DNA of 64,000 bases from an uncultured Cohaesibacter sp. (GCF_963676485.1 NZ_OY781114.1:4418501-4482500); one strand, 5' to 3'; counted from the first letter of the stretch, positions 53,214 to 60,270 are shown. Notes: generated from the sequence alone by a model not told the origin. Made by a program: numbers and translations.

Positions 53214-53486
53214 TCACCCCTCCCCCTTCTCATCCCGGATCCGCTCAAGCGCCACAAAGCGCGGAAGAGTAACCCTGTTCACCCCGCCGCCATTGCCGCA
53301 TTGCATGCGGGTGTAGCAGAGCTGCACACGGCCCTTTTCGTCGCGCTCTACCGCCGCAGCCTCACGCTCACGCCTGACGCGCTCTTGCACCCGCTTCGGT
53401 GCTTCAGCACGCAACGTCGGGCCCATCAGAGGAACACCGCCAGAAAGCAGCTGTGCGCTGCGATTGCCCCGATCATTGATCATCAC
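53214..53486 (-). CDS. Hypothetical early phage protein, 90 aa
   Basis: A basic protein with an Arg/Glu helix (APKRVQERVRREREAAAVERDEKGRVQLC) and a CGNGGGVNRVTLPRFVALERI end. It overlaps the next upstream gene by 14 bases. Part of the leftward early operon. No family recognised. Confidence 0.6.
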   Translation of the reverse strand: MMINDRGNRSAQLLSGGVPLMGPTLRAEAPKRVQERVRREREAAAVERDEKGRVQLCYTRMQCGNGGGVNRVTLPRFVALERIRDEKGEG

Positions 53487-53718
53487 TCACGCCCTTCATT
53501 GCTGGCTCTAGCGGCAACAGCTCGTTGAGCCGATCCCGCACCGCGATTGCTTCATGTAAAAAGAGATTGCGCTCGCGCCAGTCGGGTGAGTTCCACGGCC
53601 CGTGCATGGTCACAACTGGCGGATTAAGTCCGCGCTGCTCAATCAGATTGATTTGAATGCGCCGCGTCTCCAACCTGTCGAAGGATGGCCGATAAGGACG
53701 CCGCCTTGGCTTCAACAT
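53473..53718 (-). CDS. Hypothetical early phage protein, 81 aa
   Basis: A basic N-terminus (KPRRRPYRPSFDRLETRRIQINLIEQRG) and a conserved-looking HGPWNSPDWRERNLFLHEAIAVRDRLNELL segment. Seven-base overlap with the preceding gene. Function unknown. Confidence 0.6.
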   Translation of the reverse strand: MLKPRRRPYRPSFDRLETRRIQINLIEQRGLNPPVVTMHGPWNSPDWRERNLFLHEAIAVRDRLNELLPLEPAMKGVSDDQ

Positions 53719-53993
53719 AGCCGCCCCCTACCCTCAATCGCCCGCTGTGCGATCTGGTCAACAAAGGCGGCACAGGCTGTGCAGCTATCAAAGCGAAAGG
53801 CTTTTGGTTCCCTATTGCCAAGCCCGCTTTGAACGTATGAAGCCACGACATAGTGCGAAGAAATTGCAGAGACACGCACATCACACAGAGCTTCAAAAGC
53901 ATGAACCGCCAGCCCTACATCTTCGTAAAAGTCGATCACCACGCGCATTGGATCTTCAATGCCATCCAGCAATTCAAGATAAGTGCTTCGCAT
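53712..53993 (-). CDS. Hypothetical early phage protein, 93 aa
   Basis: A soluble protein (STYLELLDGIEDPMRVVIDFYEDVGLAVHAFEALCDV) with a mixed alpha/beta pattern, third in a run of overlapping small genes. Nothing in the sequence identifies a function. Confidence 0.62.
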   Translation of the reverse strand: MRSTYLELLDGIEDPMRVVIDFYEDVGLAVHAFEALCDVRVSAISSHYVVASYVQSGLGNREPKAFRFDSCTACAAFVDQIAQRAIEGRGRLC

Positions 53994-54002
53994 GGCTACC
54001 CC

Positions 54003-54614
54003 TCACGCAATCAAGGCGATGCGCTTGCGAAGGCTTTCGCCCTCGTCAGCCAAGGCCCAGAGGTCTAGAACAACATTTTCAAGATTGCTGACTTCCGCTT
54101 CCAGCGCAGGGCTTGCCAGCCGCAACACGGCCACGCGGTCCACCGCATTGCGCACGCTGGCGTGGTGCCGGTCAAAAACCTGCCCCACCATCACCGTTGA
54201 GCATTTACCAATCTCCACCGCCAGGTGCTGCGCAATATGGCGCGCACCGCTGATTTCGATCTGGTCGCGCTTTTCTACGAAAATCTCTTCAGGCTTCAAA
54301 AAATAGCGCTCGCTAACCGCCGAAGCCGCAATGATGCAATAGGCAAAATCGCGAAAGCGCTTGCCCTCTGGCAAAACCGTGTATTTCAGCGCAAAGGAGG
54401 CATATTCGCCCAAAGCGTATGAGCGCCGAAAGCCAAGTTGACGTTGACAGCGAAAGGCACACAGCTTGTAAGGATCGGCGCTGCATGCGGTTGGTTGCTG
54501 TGCGCTCTTGTGCTTTTTGCGCTTGAAGACATGCGGCACCTTATCCAGCATATCCGGCCCGAAGCCGAGCGCATCAAAGGTGAGTTGCAAGGGTGGAAGG
54601 GGTTTAGCAGCCAT
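54003..54614 (-). CDS. DnaA domain IV-like DNA-binding phage protein
   Basis: A 203-residue protein. The C-terminal half contains EISGARHIAQHLAVEIGKCSTVMVGQVFDRHHASVRNAVDRV, which resembles the DnaA C-terminal helix-turn-helix (the FGxRDHSTV signature replaced by FDRHHASV). No AAA+ domain is present. It may take part in phage replication or regulation. The ATG at 54614 lies inside the end of the upstream gene (GATGGCTGCTAA). Confidence 0.7.
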   Translation of the reverse strand: MAAKPLPPLQLTFDALGFGPDMLDKVPHVFKRKKHKSAQQPTACSADPYKLCAFRCQRQLGFRRSYALGEYASFALKYTVLPEGKRFRDFAYCIIAASAVSERYFLKPEEIFVEKRDQIEISGARHIAQHLAVEIGKCSTVMVGQVFDRHHASVRNAVDRVAVLRLASPALEAEVSNLENVVLDLWALADEGESLRKRIALIA

Positions 54615-55164
54615 CACCGCCCCTTTGCTGCCCGTTTGGGCTTTGGGCGCTGGCGGCGGCAACCTTGGCCTTGAAGCTTTCCTGGAGGGATAGCGCATTG
54701 AGATGCAGCCGCTCCGCAGCCTCGATCAGATTATAATCAAGGATTTCGTGAACCGAGATTTGCGCATCATCTTCCAGCGCCTTGCTCATGCCAGCCAAAA
54801 GACCGGCAAAATCCGAGCTTACACCGGCCACAGCACCGGCCCCCGCAGGCACCGGATTGCAATCCGAGCGCGGCACGGCCTGAAGCCCCGCCAGCTCCAG
54901 CAACACCCGCAGTACCCGCAGCGCTTCCCCATCAGAGAAGGCGATCAAATCGGCCAACATAAAGAGCGAAAGCGATTGCTGGCGCATATCGTCTTGGCTG
55001 GAGCGCCGCCGCAAACAGCGATCTATGCTTTGCTTTCGATAGCCGGTCACTTCTGCAAGCGCATCACTGCCAACCGTTTTGACGTCCAGCTTGCTTGCTG
55101 CCAGCAGCTCGCCGTAAATGTCGCGCCCGTTGAAATTGCTTAAAAGCTTGTGTTCGCCGCTCAT
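54604..55164 (-). CDS. Hypothetical early phage protein, 186 aa
   Basis: A mainly helical protein. A possible helix-turn-helix lies at residues 30-52 (GSDALAEVTGYRKQSIDRCLRRR), then Leu-rich helices. It is placed directly after the Cro-like gene with a four-base overlap, where phages often carry CII- or replication-type factors. No family recognised. Confidence 0.65.
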   Translation of the reverse strand: MSGEHKLLSNFNGRDIYGELLAASKLDVKTVGSDALAEVTGYRKQSIDRCLRRRSSQDDMRQQSLSLFMLADLIAFSDGEALRVLRVLLELAGLQAVPRSDCNPVPAGAGAVAGVSSDFAGLLAGMSKALEDDAQISVHEILDYNLIEAAERLHLNALSLQESFKAKVAAASAQSPNGQQRGGDGC

Positions 55165-55421
55165 GTGCCATCCACCACGCCTGAAACATGGAATTCAACC
55201 TCACAGCCTCGCAGACTGTGAGCATCAACAGAGCGCCAGCGGAAAAGGGAAACAGGAACGGAAACACCCTTCTCTAACCCCATGAGGAAGAGAGGAACGA
55301 ACCAGGAAGCAGGGAAAGACCCCAAGACAACATTATTGGAAACAGCAGACGCGCCAACGCCCAACCGCTTCGCTACGGCCCCGGCCCCCAAATCATCTAC
55401 GATGCATTTTGCTGTGCTCAT
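55161..55421 (-). CDS. Cro-like early regulator
   Basis: An 86-residue protein with a Cro-like helix-turn-helix: CIVDDLGAGAVAKRLGVGASAVSNNVVLGSFPASWF. It is divergent from the CI-like repressor and starts the leftward operon. The -10 TATAAG at 55430-55425 places the predicted transcript start at or within a few bases of this ATG, so the mRNA may be leaderless. An in-frame GTG at 55436 lies upstream of the -10 and is rejected. Confidence 0.78.
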   Translation of the reverse strand: MSTAKCIVDDLGAGAVAKRLGVGASAVSNNVVLGSFPASWFVPLFLMGLEKGVSVPVSLFRWRSVDAHSLRGCEVEFHVSGVVDGT

Positions 55422-55424
55422 ACT

Positions 55425-55455
55425 CTTATAGTTCACGTTACGTGAACTAAGTCAA
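55425..55455 (-). promoter_or_regulatory. Leftward early promoter (PR-like) with operator in the spacer
   Basis: On the minus strand -35 TTGACT (55455-55450) and -10 TATAAG (55430-55425) are 19 bases apart. The spacer holds the perfect palindrome GTTCAC-GTTAC-GTGAAC (55431-55447). Repressor bound here would block RNA polymerase. Confidence 0.8.
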
Positions 55456-55472
55456 GTACACACCAAAATTCT

Positions 55473-55489
55473 GTTCACAATATATGAAC
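55473..55489. promoter_or_regulatory. Second immunity operator
   Basis: GTTCAC-AATAT-ATGAAC, one base from the perfect GTTCAC-N5-GTGAAC. It lies 42 bp (about four helical turns) from the operator at 55431-55447 and 18 bases before the repressor ATG, so it probably serves autoregulation. Confidence 0.75.
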
Positions 55490-55506
55490 TGTGGCATTCT
55501 TTAAGA

Positions 55507-55827
55507 ATGGAAAACGATAGAGAAAATCACCCGGACGACACAAGCCAGCGCCTTAGATGGCTCATTGAGGACTATCTCAAAATTGAGCATCAAGATTTTG
55601 CGCGCAGCATTAATGTGAAAAAGTCAACGGTAAGCAATTGGATTGGCAACGGAGCCAGAGGACTAACTCTTACCGGAGCAAAGCGGATTTGCGAAGTTTA
55701 CGGCACGTCTTTGGATTTTCTGTTTTTGGGCAAGGTTGATGCATTGTCACAGCAAATGCGCACTGCTTGGCTATCCAGACCATTCGTTAATACCTCCAGC
55801 ACATCGAGTGAAATACCAGACGCATGA
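55507..55827 (+). CDS. CI-like HTH repressor of the prophage
   Basis: A 106-residue XRE-type regulator. The helix-turn-helix is HQDFARSINVKKSTVSNWIGNGARGLTLTGAKRICEVYGTSLDFLFLG. There is no LexA-like peptidase domain, so induction by RecA-driven self-cleavage is not expected for this protein. The extreme C-terminus after about residue 78 loses protein-like character where the minus-strand frame 55698-55892 overlaps. Flanking operators fit its role as master repressor. Confidence 0.85.
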   Translation: MENDRENHPDDTSQRLRWLIEDYLKIEHQDFARSINVKKSTVSNWIGNGARGLTLTGAKRICEVYGTSLDFLFLGKVDALSQQMRTAWLSRPFVNTSSTSSEIPDA

Positions 55828-55892
55828 CAGGCTTTAAGCAATAGCCGGAGCCTTTGCTTTTCTTCCTCGCTATCTTCTGCACTATCCAGCAT
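55698..55892 (-). CDS. Possible small protein overlapping the repressor 3' end
   Basis: A 64-residue acidic frame (LDSAEDSEEEKQRLRLLLKACHASGISLDVLEVLTNGL) with GGAGGG four bases before its ATG at 55892. It overlaps the repressor tail in the opposite direction by 130 bases. Composition is protein-like. It may instead be chance; no homologue is known to me. Confidence 0.45.
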   Translation of the reverse strand: MLDSAEDSEEEKQRLRLLLKACHASGISLDVLEVLTNGLDSQAVRICCDNASTLPKNRKSKDVP

Positions 55893-56302
55893 ATCGCCCT
55901 CCATTACAAAAAGTTGCAATGATAGCGTCAGCACTTATCAGGGCGTTGCGCAGCTTTTCGCCTCTTGTTAAGTGTTTCCAAGCAGAAAATTGACGAAAAA
56001 ACATGCTACGCTTGATCTGCAGATCAGGCGTATAAGCGGCATTTTTACGCATCACAAAAACCTCACCGTTGCCCGCGGGCGCGGGCGTAGCAATTTACGA
56101 TAAGGCGCTGATCCGCCGAAAGTGGGGTGTTGGAAGCACCTCACCCCGCAACTTTAGTGCGGAGTTGTGCAGCATGCAACCCAACCATTATACCTTAAGT
56201 TGAATTTGTGATCAACGGTTGCAGAAGCTTAACGCAGCCTTGCAACAGAAACGCGCAAGCTATACAATTTCGCATTCGGTGCACCACTTATATTGTTATA
56301 TT
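55893..56302. other. Intergenic between repressor and small membrane gene
   Basis: About 410 bases without a convincing gene. It contains a perfect 14-bp palindrome TGATCTGCAGATCA (56013-56026), GC-rich inverted repeats near 56075-56090 and a GTGGGGTG...CACCCC repeat near 56122-56152. Their function is not evident. Confidence 0.45.
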
Positions 56303-56638
56303 ATGATAGCAATTTACACAGAAATCGCCGTCTTGCTTTTCGTGTCGCTTTTTGCCTACCGGCTTTTGCGCGGGCAGCCCGACTTGCCAGAACACCCCAA
56401 TTTAACGAACGATCTTATGGCCGCCACACCAGTCTCCCAACCCACACCCCCAGGCAACGCTCAAGCACCCAAGATGGACAGTAACCGGCAAAAGCTAAGC
56501 GAGCTGGAAAGTCACATTTCTGAGGCATACAAAATAGCCGATGAAATGAATGAGCCCATTCTTTCATATACCCTCTATATGTCTCTTCAAGAAGCACAAA
56601 ACATCAAAGAGCAAATTAGGGTAACGGTGCGAAAATAG
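56303..56638 (+). CDS. Small membrane protein, probably accessory
   Basis: A 111-residue frame: one membrane helix (IYTEIAVLLFVSLFAYRLL), a Pro-rich linker and a charged helix (RQKLSELESHISEAYKIADEMNEP). The ATG at 56303 gives a normal type I layout; no clear ribosome-binding site. It lies between the repressor and the rightward early promoter, a usual place for lysogenic genes. Function unknown. Confidence 0.5.
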   Translation: MIAIYTEIAVLLFVSLFAYRLLRGQPDLPEHPNLTNDLMAATPVSQPTPPGNAQAPKMDSNRQKLSELESHISEAYKIADEMNEPILSYTLYMSLQEAQNIKEQIRVTVRK

Positions 56639-56734
56639 TCTATTTCGGCCATCGATTCATTCAATTTCATCTCTATTTAATTTGAATTTTGTTGAGCCAC
56701 CCGCTCCGCAACACTCTAACTTTGACCTATTTTA

Positions 56735-56787
56735 GTTCACATATTGAAAACTAATAGTTGACAGGTTCACATTTAGTGAACTATCAT
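56735..56787 (+). promoter_or_regulatory. Rightward early promoter (PL-like) with two operators
   Basis: -35 TTGACA (56758-56763) and -10 TATCAT (56782-56787) with an 18-base spacer that holds the perfect operator GTTCAC-ATTTA-GTGAAC (56765-56781). A degenerate copy GTTCAC-ATATT-GAAAAC lies at 56735-56751. The design is the same as at 55425-55455. Confidence 0.82.
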
Positions 56788-56832
56788 CCCCACAAGCTAA
56801 CCGCCTGTGACCTCCTCCCCACAGGCACAAAG

Positions 56833-56868
56833 GCGCAAGGGGTGTTTCTCCTCCCTCACCCCTTGCGC
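56833..56868. other. Perfect 12-bp hairpin in the early leader
   Basis: GCGCAAGGGGTG (56833-56844) and CACCCCTTGCGC (56857-56868) around a 12-base pyrimidine loop. No T run follows, so it is not a standard terminator. Confidence 0.75.
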
Positions 56869-57117
56869 AACAGGCAAGGCGCACCGCGCCGCTTATGGCA
56901 AGCCTGAAAGGCATCGCCAAATGCGAACGCAGATCGGTATCAGGGAGGGTGATAAGACTACTCATTCTTGTGCTTTGCGCCAAAGCAGCGAGAGAACAGA
57001 AGTTGCAAACGGCGCGCTAGAACAAAGCCCAGCGGCACCCAAACAATAATAACGGTGCTGTCGTGAAACTGAAACGAGAGTTCCATAGTCCGCATCCTTT
57101 CCTAGAGGGTGTTGGAC

Positions 57118-57157
57118 TGAGTGCCAGACCTGATGTCTGGAAAAGGTCTGGCACTCA
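57118..57157. other. Perfect 14-bp hairpin with an alternative fold
   Basis: TGAGTGCCAGACCT (57118-57131) pairs with AGGTCTGGCACTCA (57144-57157). Within it CCAGAC (57124-57129) can instead pair with GTCTGG (57135-57140). The two folds exclude each other, as in attenuators. Confidence 0.75.
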
Positions 57158-57281
57158 CCTGATCACAAGTCTGACAGCGGTTTTGAGTTGGTTGATATCT
57201 TTTCAAAAAGACTCAGCGAGACCACCCAAATCCGTTGATATCTTTTTTAGCGACAAAAACGCACACCTTCGGAGCAATGCC

Positions 57282-57410
57282 ATGCACCAAGTGTTTTACG
57301 ATTTAAAACAAGCGCTTGTCTTGCGCGAACTGTTGGCAATCGGCTCCCTGACCACCTTTGCCGCCGCCCTTCTTCATTGGGCGGCAATCCTCAAACCCGA
57401 AGCCTTTTAG
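57282..57410 (+). CDS. Small early membrane protein, 42 aa
   Basis: GGAG lies nine bases before the ATG. The protein is one helix (VLRELLAIGSLTTFAAALLHWAAIL) after a short charged start. First candidate gene of the rightward operon. Function unknown. Confidence 0.5.
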   Translation: MHQVFYDLKQALVLRELLAIGSLTTFAAALLHWAAILKPEAF

Positions 57411-57429
57411 GCCGAAAGGCCCTCTATCC

Positions 57430-57561
57430 ATGGATGACCAAGAATTGCTTCTGGCAACGGTTTTAACCGTCCTTTTGCTCACCCCCAAAAGTGCAAAACT
57501 GTTTCTAGTTGCCCTTGTCATCATTCACGCAACCAGCCAATTAAAGGAGTTTTTACCATGA
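57430..57561 (+). CDS. Small early membrane protein, 43 aa
   Basis: A hydrophobic helix ([14 protein letters not shown]) and second segment ([11 protein letters not shown]). Its stop overlaps the start of the UPF0335 gene (ATGA), which suggests translational coupling and supports it being real. Confidence 0.55.
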   Translation: MDDQELLLATVLTVLLLTPKSAKLFLVALVIIHATSQLKEFLP

Positions 57562-57815
57562 CCAACAATGGTGGCGTCGCAGCCGACCAACTGCGCGCGT
57601 TCATCGAGCGCATCGAGCGACTTGAAGAAGAGAAAAAGTGCCTTTCTGACGATATCAAGGATGTTTACGCCGAAGCCAAGGGCAACGGCTACGATACCAA
57701 GGCAATGCGTGCAGTGGTTCGCCTGCGCAAACAAGACGCCCATGAACGGCAAGAGATGGAAGCCTTACTAGACCTTTACCTCCATGCGCTAGGAATGACA
57801 GGCAAGAGCACGTAG
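57558..57815 (+). CDS. UPF0335/DUF2312 family protein
   Basis: An 85-residue helical protein matching the UPF0335 family common in alphaproteobacteria and their phages: [56 protein letters not shown] lies eight bases before the ATG. The molecular role of the family is not established; GapR, a nucleoid-associated protein that binds overtwisted DNA, belongs to this DUF2312 group, so DNA binding is likely. Confidence 0.88.
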   Translation: MTNNGGVAADQLRAFIERIERLEEEKKCLSDDIKDVYAEAKGNGYDTKAMRAVVRLRKQDAHERQEMEALLDLYLHALGMTGKST

Positions 57816-57919
57816 CGTTCAACGCCGAAGCAAGCGGCCCTGCTGCTCGCCAGTTCGTTGTGCAGCAATGAACAAGAGCCATAAGACCGAATGAGTTTCA
57901 ACGCAAAGAGGCAACCATC

Positions 57920-58354
57920 ATGAGAAATCTGGGAATTTGGGCAGTGCTTTCCTTTGCCGCCTATGGCCTTTACATGATAAATGAAAATCAGGCCACCGTA
58001 ACGAGCAAAGGGCGCATTTCTATGCCGATCTGCTCCAGCGGCAAGCGCATCTCTTGTGTCATCGATGGCGACACCTTCTGGCTTAAAGGCACTAAATACC
58101 GCCTAAAGGATGTTGATACACCTGAAACGGATGGCCAATGCAGCGGCGAACAGCGCTTGGCAGCCAACGCCACCAGAGCCCTATCCAGCTTCCTCAGCAA
58201 AGGCGAAATCAGCTTGCGCACCTACGGAGAAGGCTACTATGGCCGAACCCTCGCCAAGGTTTCAGTCGATGGACAGGACGCAGGCAAATACCTTCTGCAA
58301 CAGCGCCTAGCCCGCCGCTGGCCCGATGGCCCCAAATTCTGGTGTAACGACTAA
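57920..58354 (+). CDS. Thermonuclease (SNase)-like secreted nuclease
   Basis: A 144-residue protein with an N-terminal hydrophobic segment (signal peptide or anchor) and an SNase OB-fold domain: CVIDGDTFWLKGTKYRLKDVDTPE with the Ca-binding Asp and catalytic Arg, EQRLAANATRALSSFL, and RTYGEGYYGRTLAKVSVDG. It would cut nucleic acids in the periplasm or outside. In a temperate phage this could degrade incoming DNA; inference only. Confidence 0.85.
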   Translation: MRNLGIWAVLSFAAYGLYMINENQATVTSKGRISMPICSSGKRISCVIDGDTFWLKGTKYRLKDVDTPETDGQCSGEQRLAANATRALSSFLSKGEISLRTYGEGYYGRTLAKVSVDGQDAGKYLLQQRLARRWPDGPKFWCND

Positions 58355-58458
58355 GCCCAGCAAATTAAATCATCTGTCTTATTTCAACTTGTTCAAACGC
58401 CAATGACCAAGCGAATTGTCACGTCTGCACAAAAGTAAAACAGGCCCGAAAGGGCAAC

Positions 58459-58507
58459 ACCAAACGAGGGACGCGGCCTTGCAGGAGATCCCCCGTTTGG
58501 TCTTTCA
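58459..58507 (+). terminator. Hairpin after the nuclease gene, possible terminator
   Basis: CCAAACGAGGGA (58460-58471) pairs with TCCCCCGTTTGG (58489-58500) with one A-C mismatch, followed by TCTTTC. The weak T run makes termination uncertain. Confidence 0.5.
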
Positions 58508-58519
58508 GGATAGAAAGCC

Positions 58520-58702
58520 ATGCCCGATCACAACATGACATTGGAAGAGCTGAAGCGCCACAGAGCGCAAGCGGCCAACCTTGTCAAGTTGCACGGCAAG
58601 GACTATCTGCCTTTCTTCAATGTCTTTCACGAAGCTGTTTTGCGCGCAGAAAGGCAGGAAAGCGAATTTGATTTAGCCATGCAGTTTGCTACCGCCGATT
58701 GA
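58520..58702 (+). CDS. Hypothetical early phage protein, 60 aa
   Basis: A small helical protein (MTLEELKRHRAQAANLVKLHGKDYLPFFNVFHEAVLRAERQ). Last gene of the rightward operon, converging on the integrase with three bases between stops. An excisionase role is conceivable by position but no winged-helix pattern is evident. Confidence 0.6.
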   Translation: MPDHNMTLEELKRHRAQAANLVKLHGKDYLPFFNVFHEAVLRAERQESEFDLAMQFATAD

Positions 58703-58705
58703 CCC

Positions 58706-60055
58706 TTACTTTGCCCAATCAGGCAAAGGGAAAGCCATTTGCTTTAGATAGCTCTCAGCCTGCTTAAAAATTTCCTCATTCTTAGCAGAACACCCAACCC
58801 CATATTTCGGACGCCCGATCCCATGGCCGAATAAGTCTGCTTGCATGCGTTCCGGCATCTGCCCCAATGACGGGTCTGGGTGGCGTACTGCGATCATGCG
58901 ATCCTGAAAGGCCGAGCGCAAAGAATAAAGCCGATGTTTCGGCGTTTCCTTCAGGCCATTGTTACGAAGGAATTTATTGATATTTCCGCTCACACTGTCT
59001 TCTTTGTCAGAAAGCTTTGGAAAGCCTTTAGGCTTTTGCTTTGCTGCCCAGAGAGATATTCCAACCAACGGGATATCTCTTTCAGCGTTGCGCGTTTTTA
59101 CTTCTCGCTTTGAAATTGACCGAATTTGTATATGCGGAATCGGATCCTTGAGCCTGATATTCTCAGGCCGTAGATTGACAATCTCGCCAGGGCGCGCGCC
59201 GGTCTCGATCAGCATATATAAAATCATGCGATGCTCTAGCGAGAGGCTTGCTAGAGCGTTCTTTTCTAGTATCCGGTCCATTATGAAGTTGTTGCTATAG
59301 GGTGGCGTGCGCTCGTTTTGCCTTGGCTTGAGCCGCAACCCCTTGAATGGTTCAATGCTCTTAAGCCGCAACGCTTGAGAAACTCTAGTTACGATAGAAT
59401 TCAGGTGCTGAATGTCCTTGTTTGCCGTGTCCGGCTGCATGTCTTCATTCAACACCCGATCAAGCCACCAATCGCGAAAATCAAGAGCCATCTCTCTTGA
59501 TATTTCCTCGATAGGAATATCACGCTCAATTAGCTTGGTGAAATTTCTAACCGCCTTAATGCGTGGGTTTTTCCATTTCCTAACTTGGTTCTCACTCTTG
59601 CGCGCCTGTATTTCGCCAGTTAGTGAAAAATAGCGCTCAAGGGCATCTGAGAGCGTTATGCTAGGTTGCTTTGCTGTACCTAGCAAAGCCTCAACCGTTG
59701 GCCTGTGGCTGGCCTTGCGCCCCATTTCAATAGCATCAAGCCTATTGGCTAGGTCTTTTATATTGCTTGGGTCTATCAGACTATCAGCACCAACAAATGC
59801 AAACCCGTAAGATTTGGCGATATCGTGTGCAGCTTGCCAACATTCCGCAGCTCTAGTGCTATCCGAAGCTAGCAGCGCATTCCAACGCTTTTCAATTTTT
59901 GAATTGATATTTGCGGCCTTGGCTTTGGCCTCTTCAAACGAATCGGTATTGAGGGAAATTTTTAAATCACCCCGCCCCTCGATATCGCGCAAATGTTTAG
60001 GCACGCGCCTATTATAATAATATTTTCTGCCGCGTTGCTGAATATAAAGCTTCAT
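58706..60055 (-). CDS. int: Tyrosine-type phage integrase
   Basis: A 449-residue recombinase. Residues 1-60 form the arm-binding domain (LYIQQRGRKYYYNRRVPKHLRDIEGRG). A core-binding helical domain follows (about 115-240). The catalytic domain has Arg in ETGARPGEIVNL near 292, the HxxR-like HRLYSLRSAFQDRM and the GHGIGRPKYG end with the nucleophilic Tyr. It inserts the phage at tRNA-Arg. It lies 26 bases from the arm-type repeats and 136 from attR, in the usual place beside the restored tRNA. Confidence 0.92.
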   Translation of the reverse strand: MKLYIQQRGRKYYYNRRVPKHLRDIEGRGDLKISLNTDSFEEAKAKAANINSKIEKRWNALLASDSTRAAECWQAAHDIAKSYGFAFVGADSLIDPSNIKDLANRLDAIEMGRKASHRPTVEALLGTAKQPSITLSDALERYFSLTGEIQARKSENQVRKWKNPRIKAVRNFTKLIERDIPIEEISREMALDFRDWWLDRVLNEDMQPDTANKDIQHLNSIVTRVSQALRLKSIEPFKGLRLKPRQNERTPPYSNNFIMDRILEKNALASLSLEHRMILYMLIETGARPGEIVNLRPENIRLKDPIPHIQIRSISKREVKTRNAERDIPLVGISLWAAKQKPKGFPKLSDKEDSVSGNINKFLRNNGLKETPKHRLYSLRSAFQDRMIAVRHPDPSLGQMPERMQADLFGHGIGRPKYGVGCSAKNEEIFKQAESYLKQMAFPLPDWAK

Positions 60056-60080
60056 AGAAAGCGCCTAACAGACTCAATAA

Positions 60081-60115
60081 ATAGTACATTTTGTAGTACA
60101 ATACGTAGTACAAAA
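60081..60115. repeat. Right integrase arm-type sites (three 12-bp repeats)
   Basis: ATAGTAC (60081), GTAGTAC (60093) and GTAGTAC (60105) with an exact 12-bp period, same orientation as the left array (22174-22209). They may also overlap the integrase promoter, giving autoregulation. Confidence 0.8.
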
Positions 60116-60190
60116 ATGCAAATTGGCTGCTTTTTGTTGGCGTTAAATGATGGATAAATCTAACAAAATCAGATACTTAAAACATCAAGC

Positions 60191-60214
60191 AAATGGTGAC
60201 CCCTGAAGGATTCG
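60191..60214. repeat. attR core, 24-bp direct repeat within tRNA-Arg
   Basis: Identical to 22085-22108. The phage copy restores the tRNA 3' end, so the tRNA stays functional. Confidence 0.95.
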
Positions 60215-60270
60215 AACCTTCGACCTGCTGATTAGAAGTCAGCTGCTCTATCCAACTGAGCTAAGGGGCC
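60194..60270 (-). tRNA. tRNA-Arg (anticodon UCU)
   Basis: A complete 77-base cloverleaf on the minus strand, 5' end at 60270. Acceptor GGCCCCU pairs with AGGGGUC; the anticodon loop CUUCUAA gives UCU; T-arm GGUUCGAAUCC; the CCA is encoded (60196-60194). It reads AGA codons. Its 3' end is the phage integration site. Confidence 0.96.

Larger units (their letters stand above)
56788..57281. promoter_or_regulatory. Long structured leader downstream of the PL-like promoter
   Basis: About 490 bases between promoter and first convincing gene. Two strong hairpins occur: 56833-56868 and 57118-57157. Two copies of GTTGATATCTTTT follow (57191 and 57234). A frame running through 57063-57410 spans the second hairpin and is not considered coding in its first part. 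It may be an antitermination or attenuation leader. Confidence 0.55.
22085..60214. mobile_element. Apparently intact siphovirus-like prophage, about 38.1 kb, in tRNA-Arg(UCU)
   Basis: It is bounded by the 24-bp att repeat and carries all modules: tyrosine integrase, CI/Cro immunity, replication protein, HNH nuclease, P27-type terminase, HK97-type portal, protease and capsid, a tail module syntenic with RcGTA, endolysin, holin and spanins. All structural genes are open. The late operon reads on the minus strand. Accessory genes on either strand interrupt it at 25896-27621, 44679-47552 and 49615-53207. An active temperate phage is likely but cannot be proved from the sequence. Confidence 0.95.

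Noticed and set aside
56732-56983. 83-codon minus-strand frame
   Set aside because: It covers the rightward promoter, operators and hairpin, and its Cys/Gly-rich sequence derives from these palindromes.
57063-57281. N-terminal extension of the 42-residue membrane protein
   Set aside because: It would translate through the perfect 14-bp hairpin and lacks a ribosome-binding site; the GGAG-preceded ATG at 57282 is preferred.
22085-60214. Reading the whole element as a domesticated gene transfer agent
   Set aside because: Integrase, immunity, replication genes, att repeats and a long tape measure are intact, which GTAs lack.
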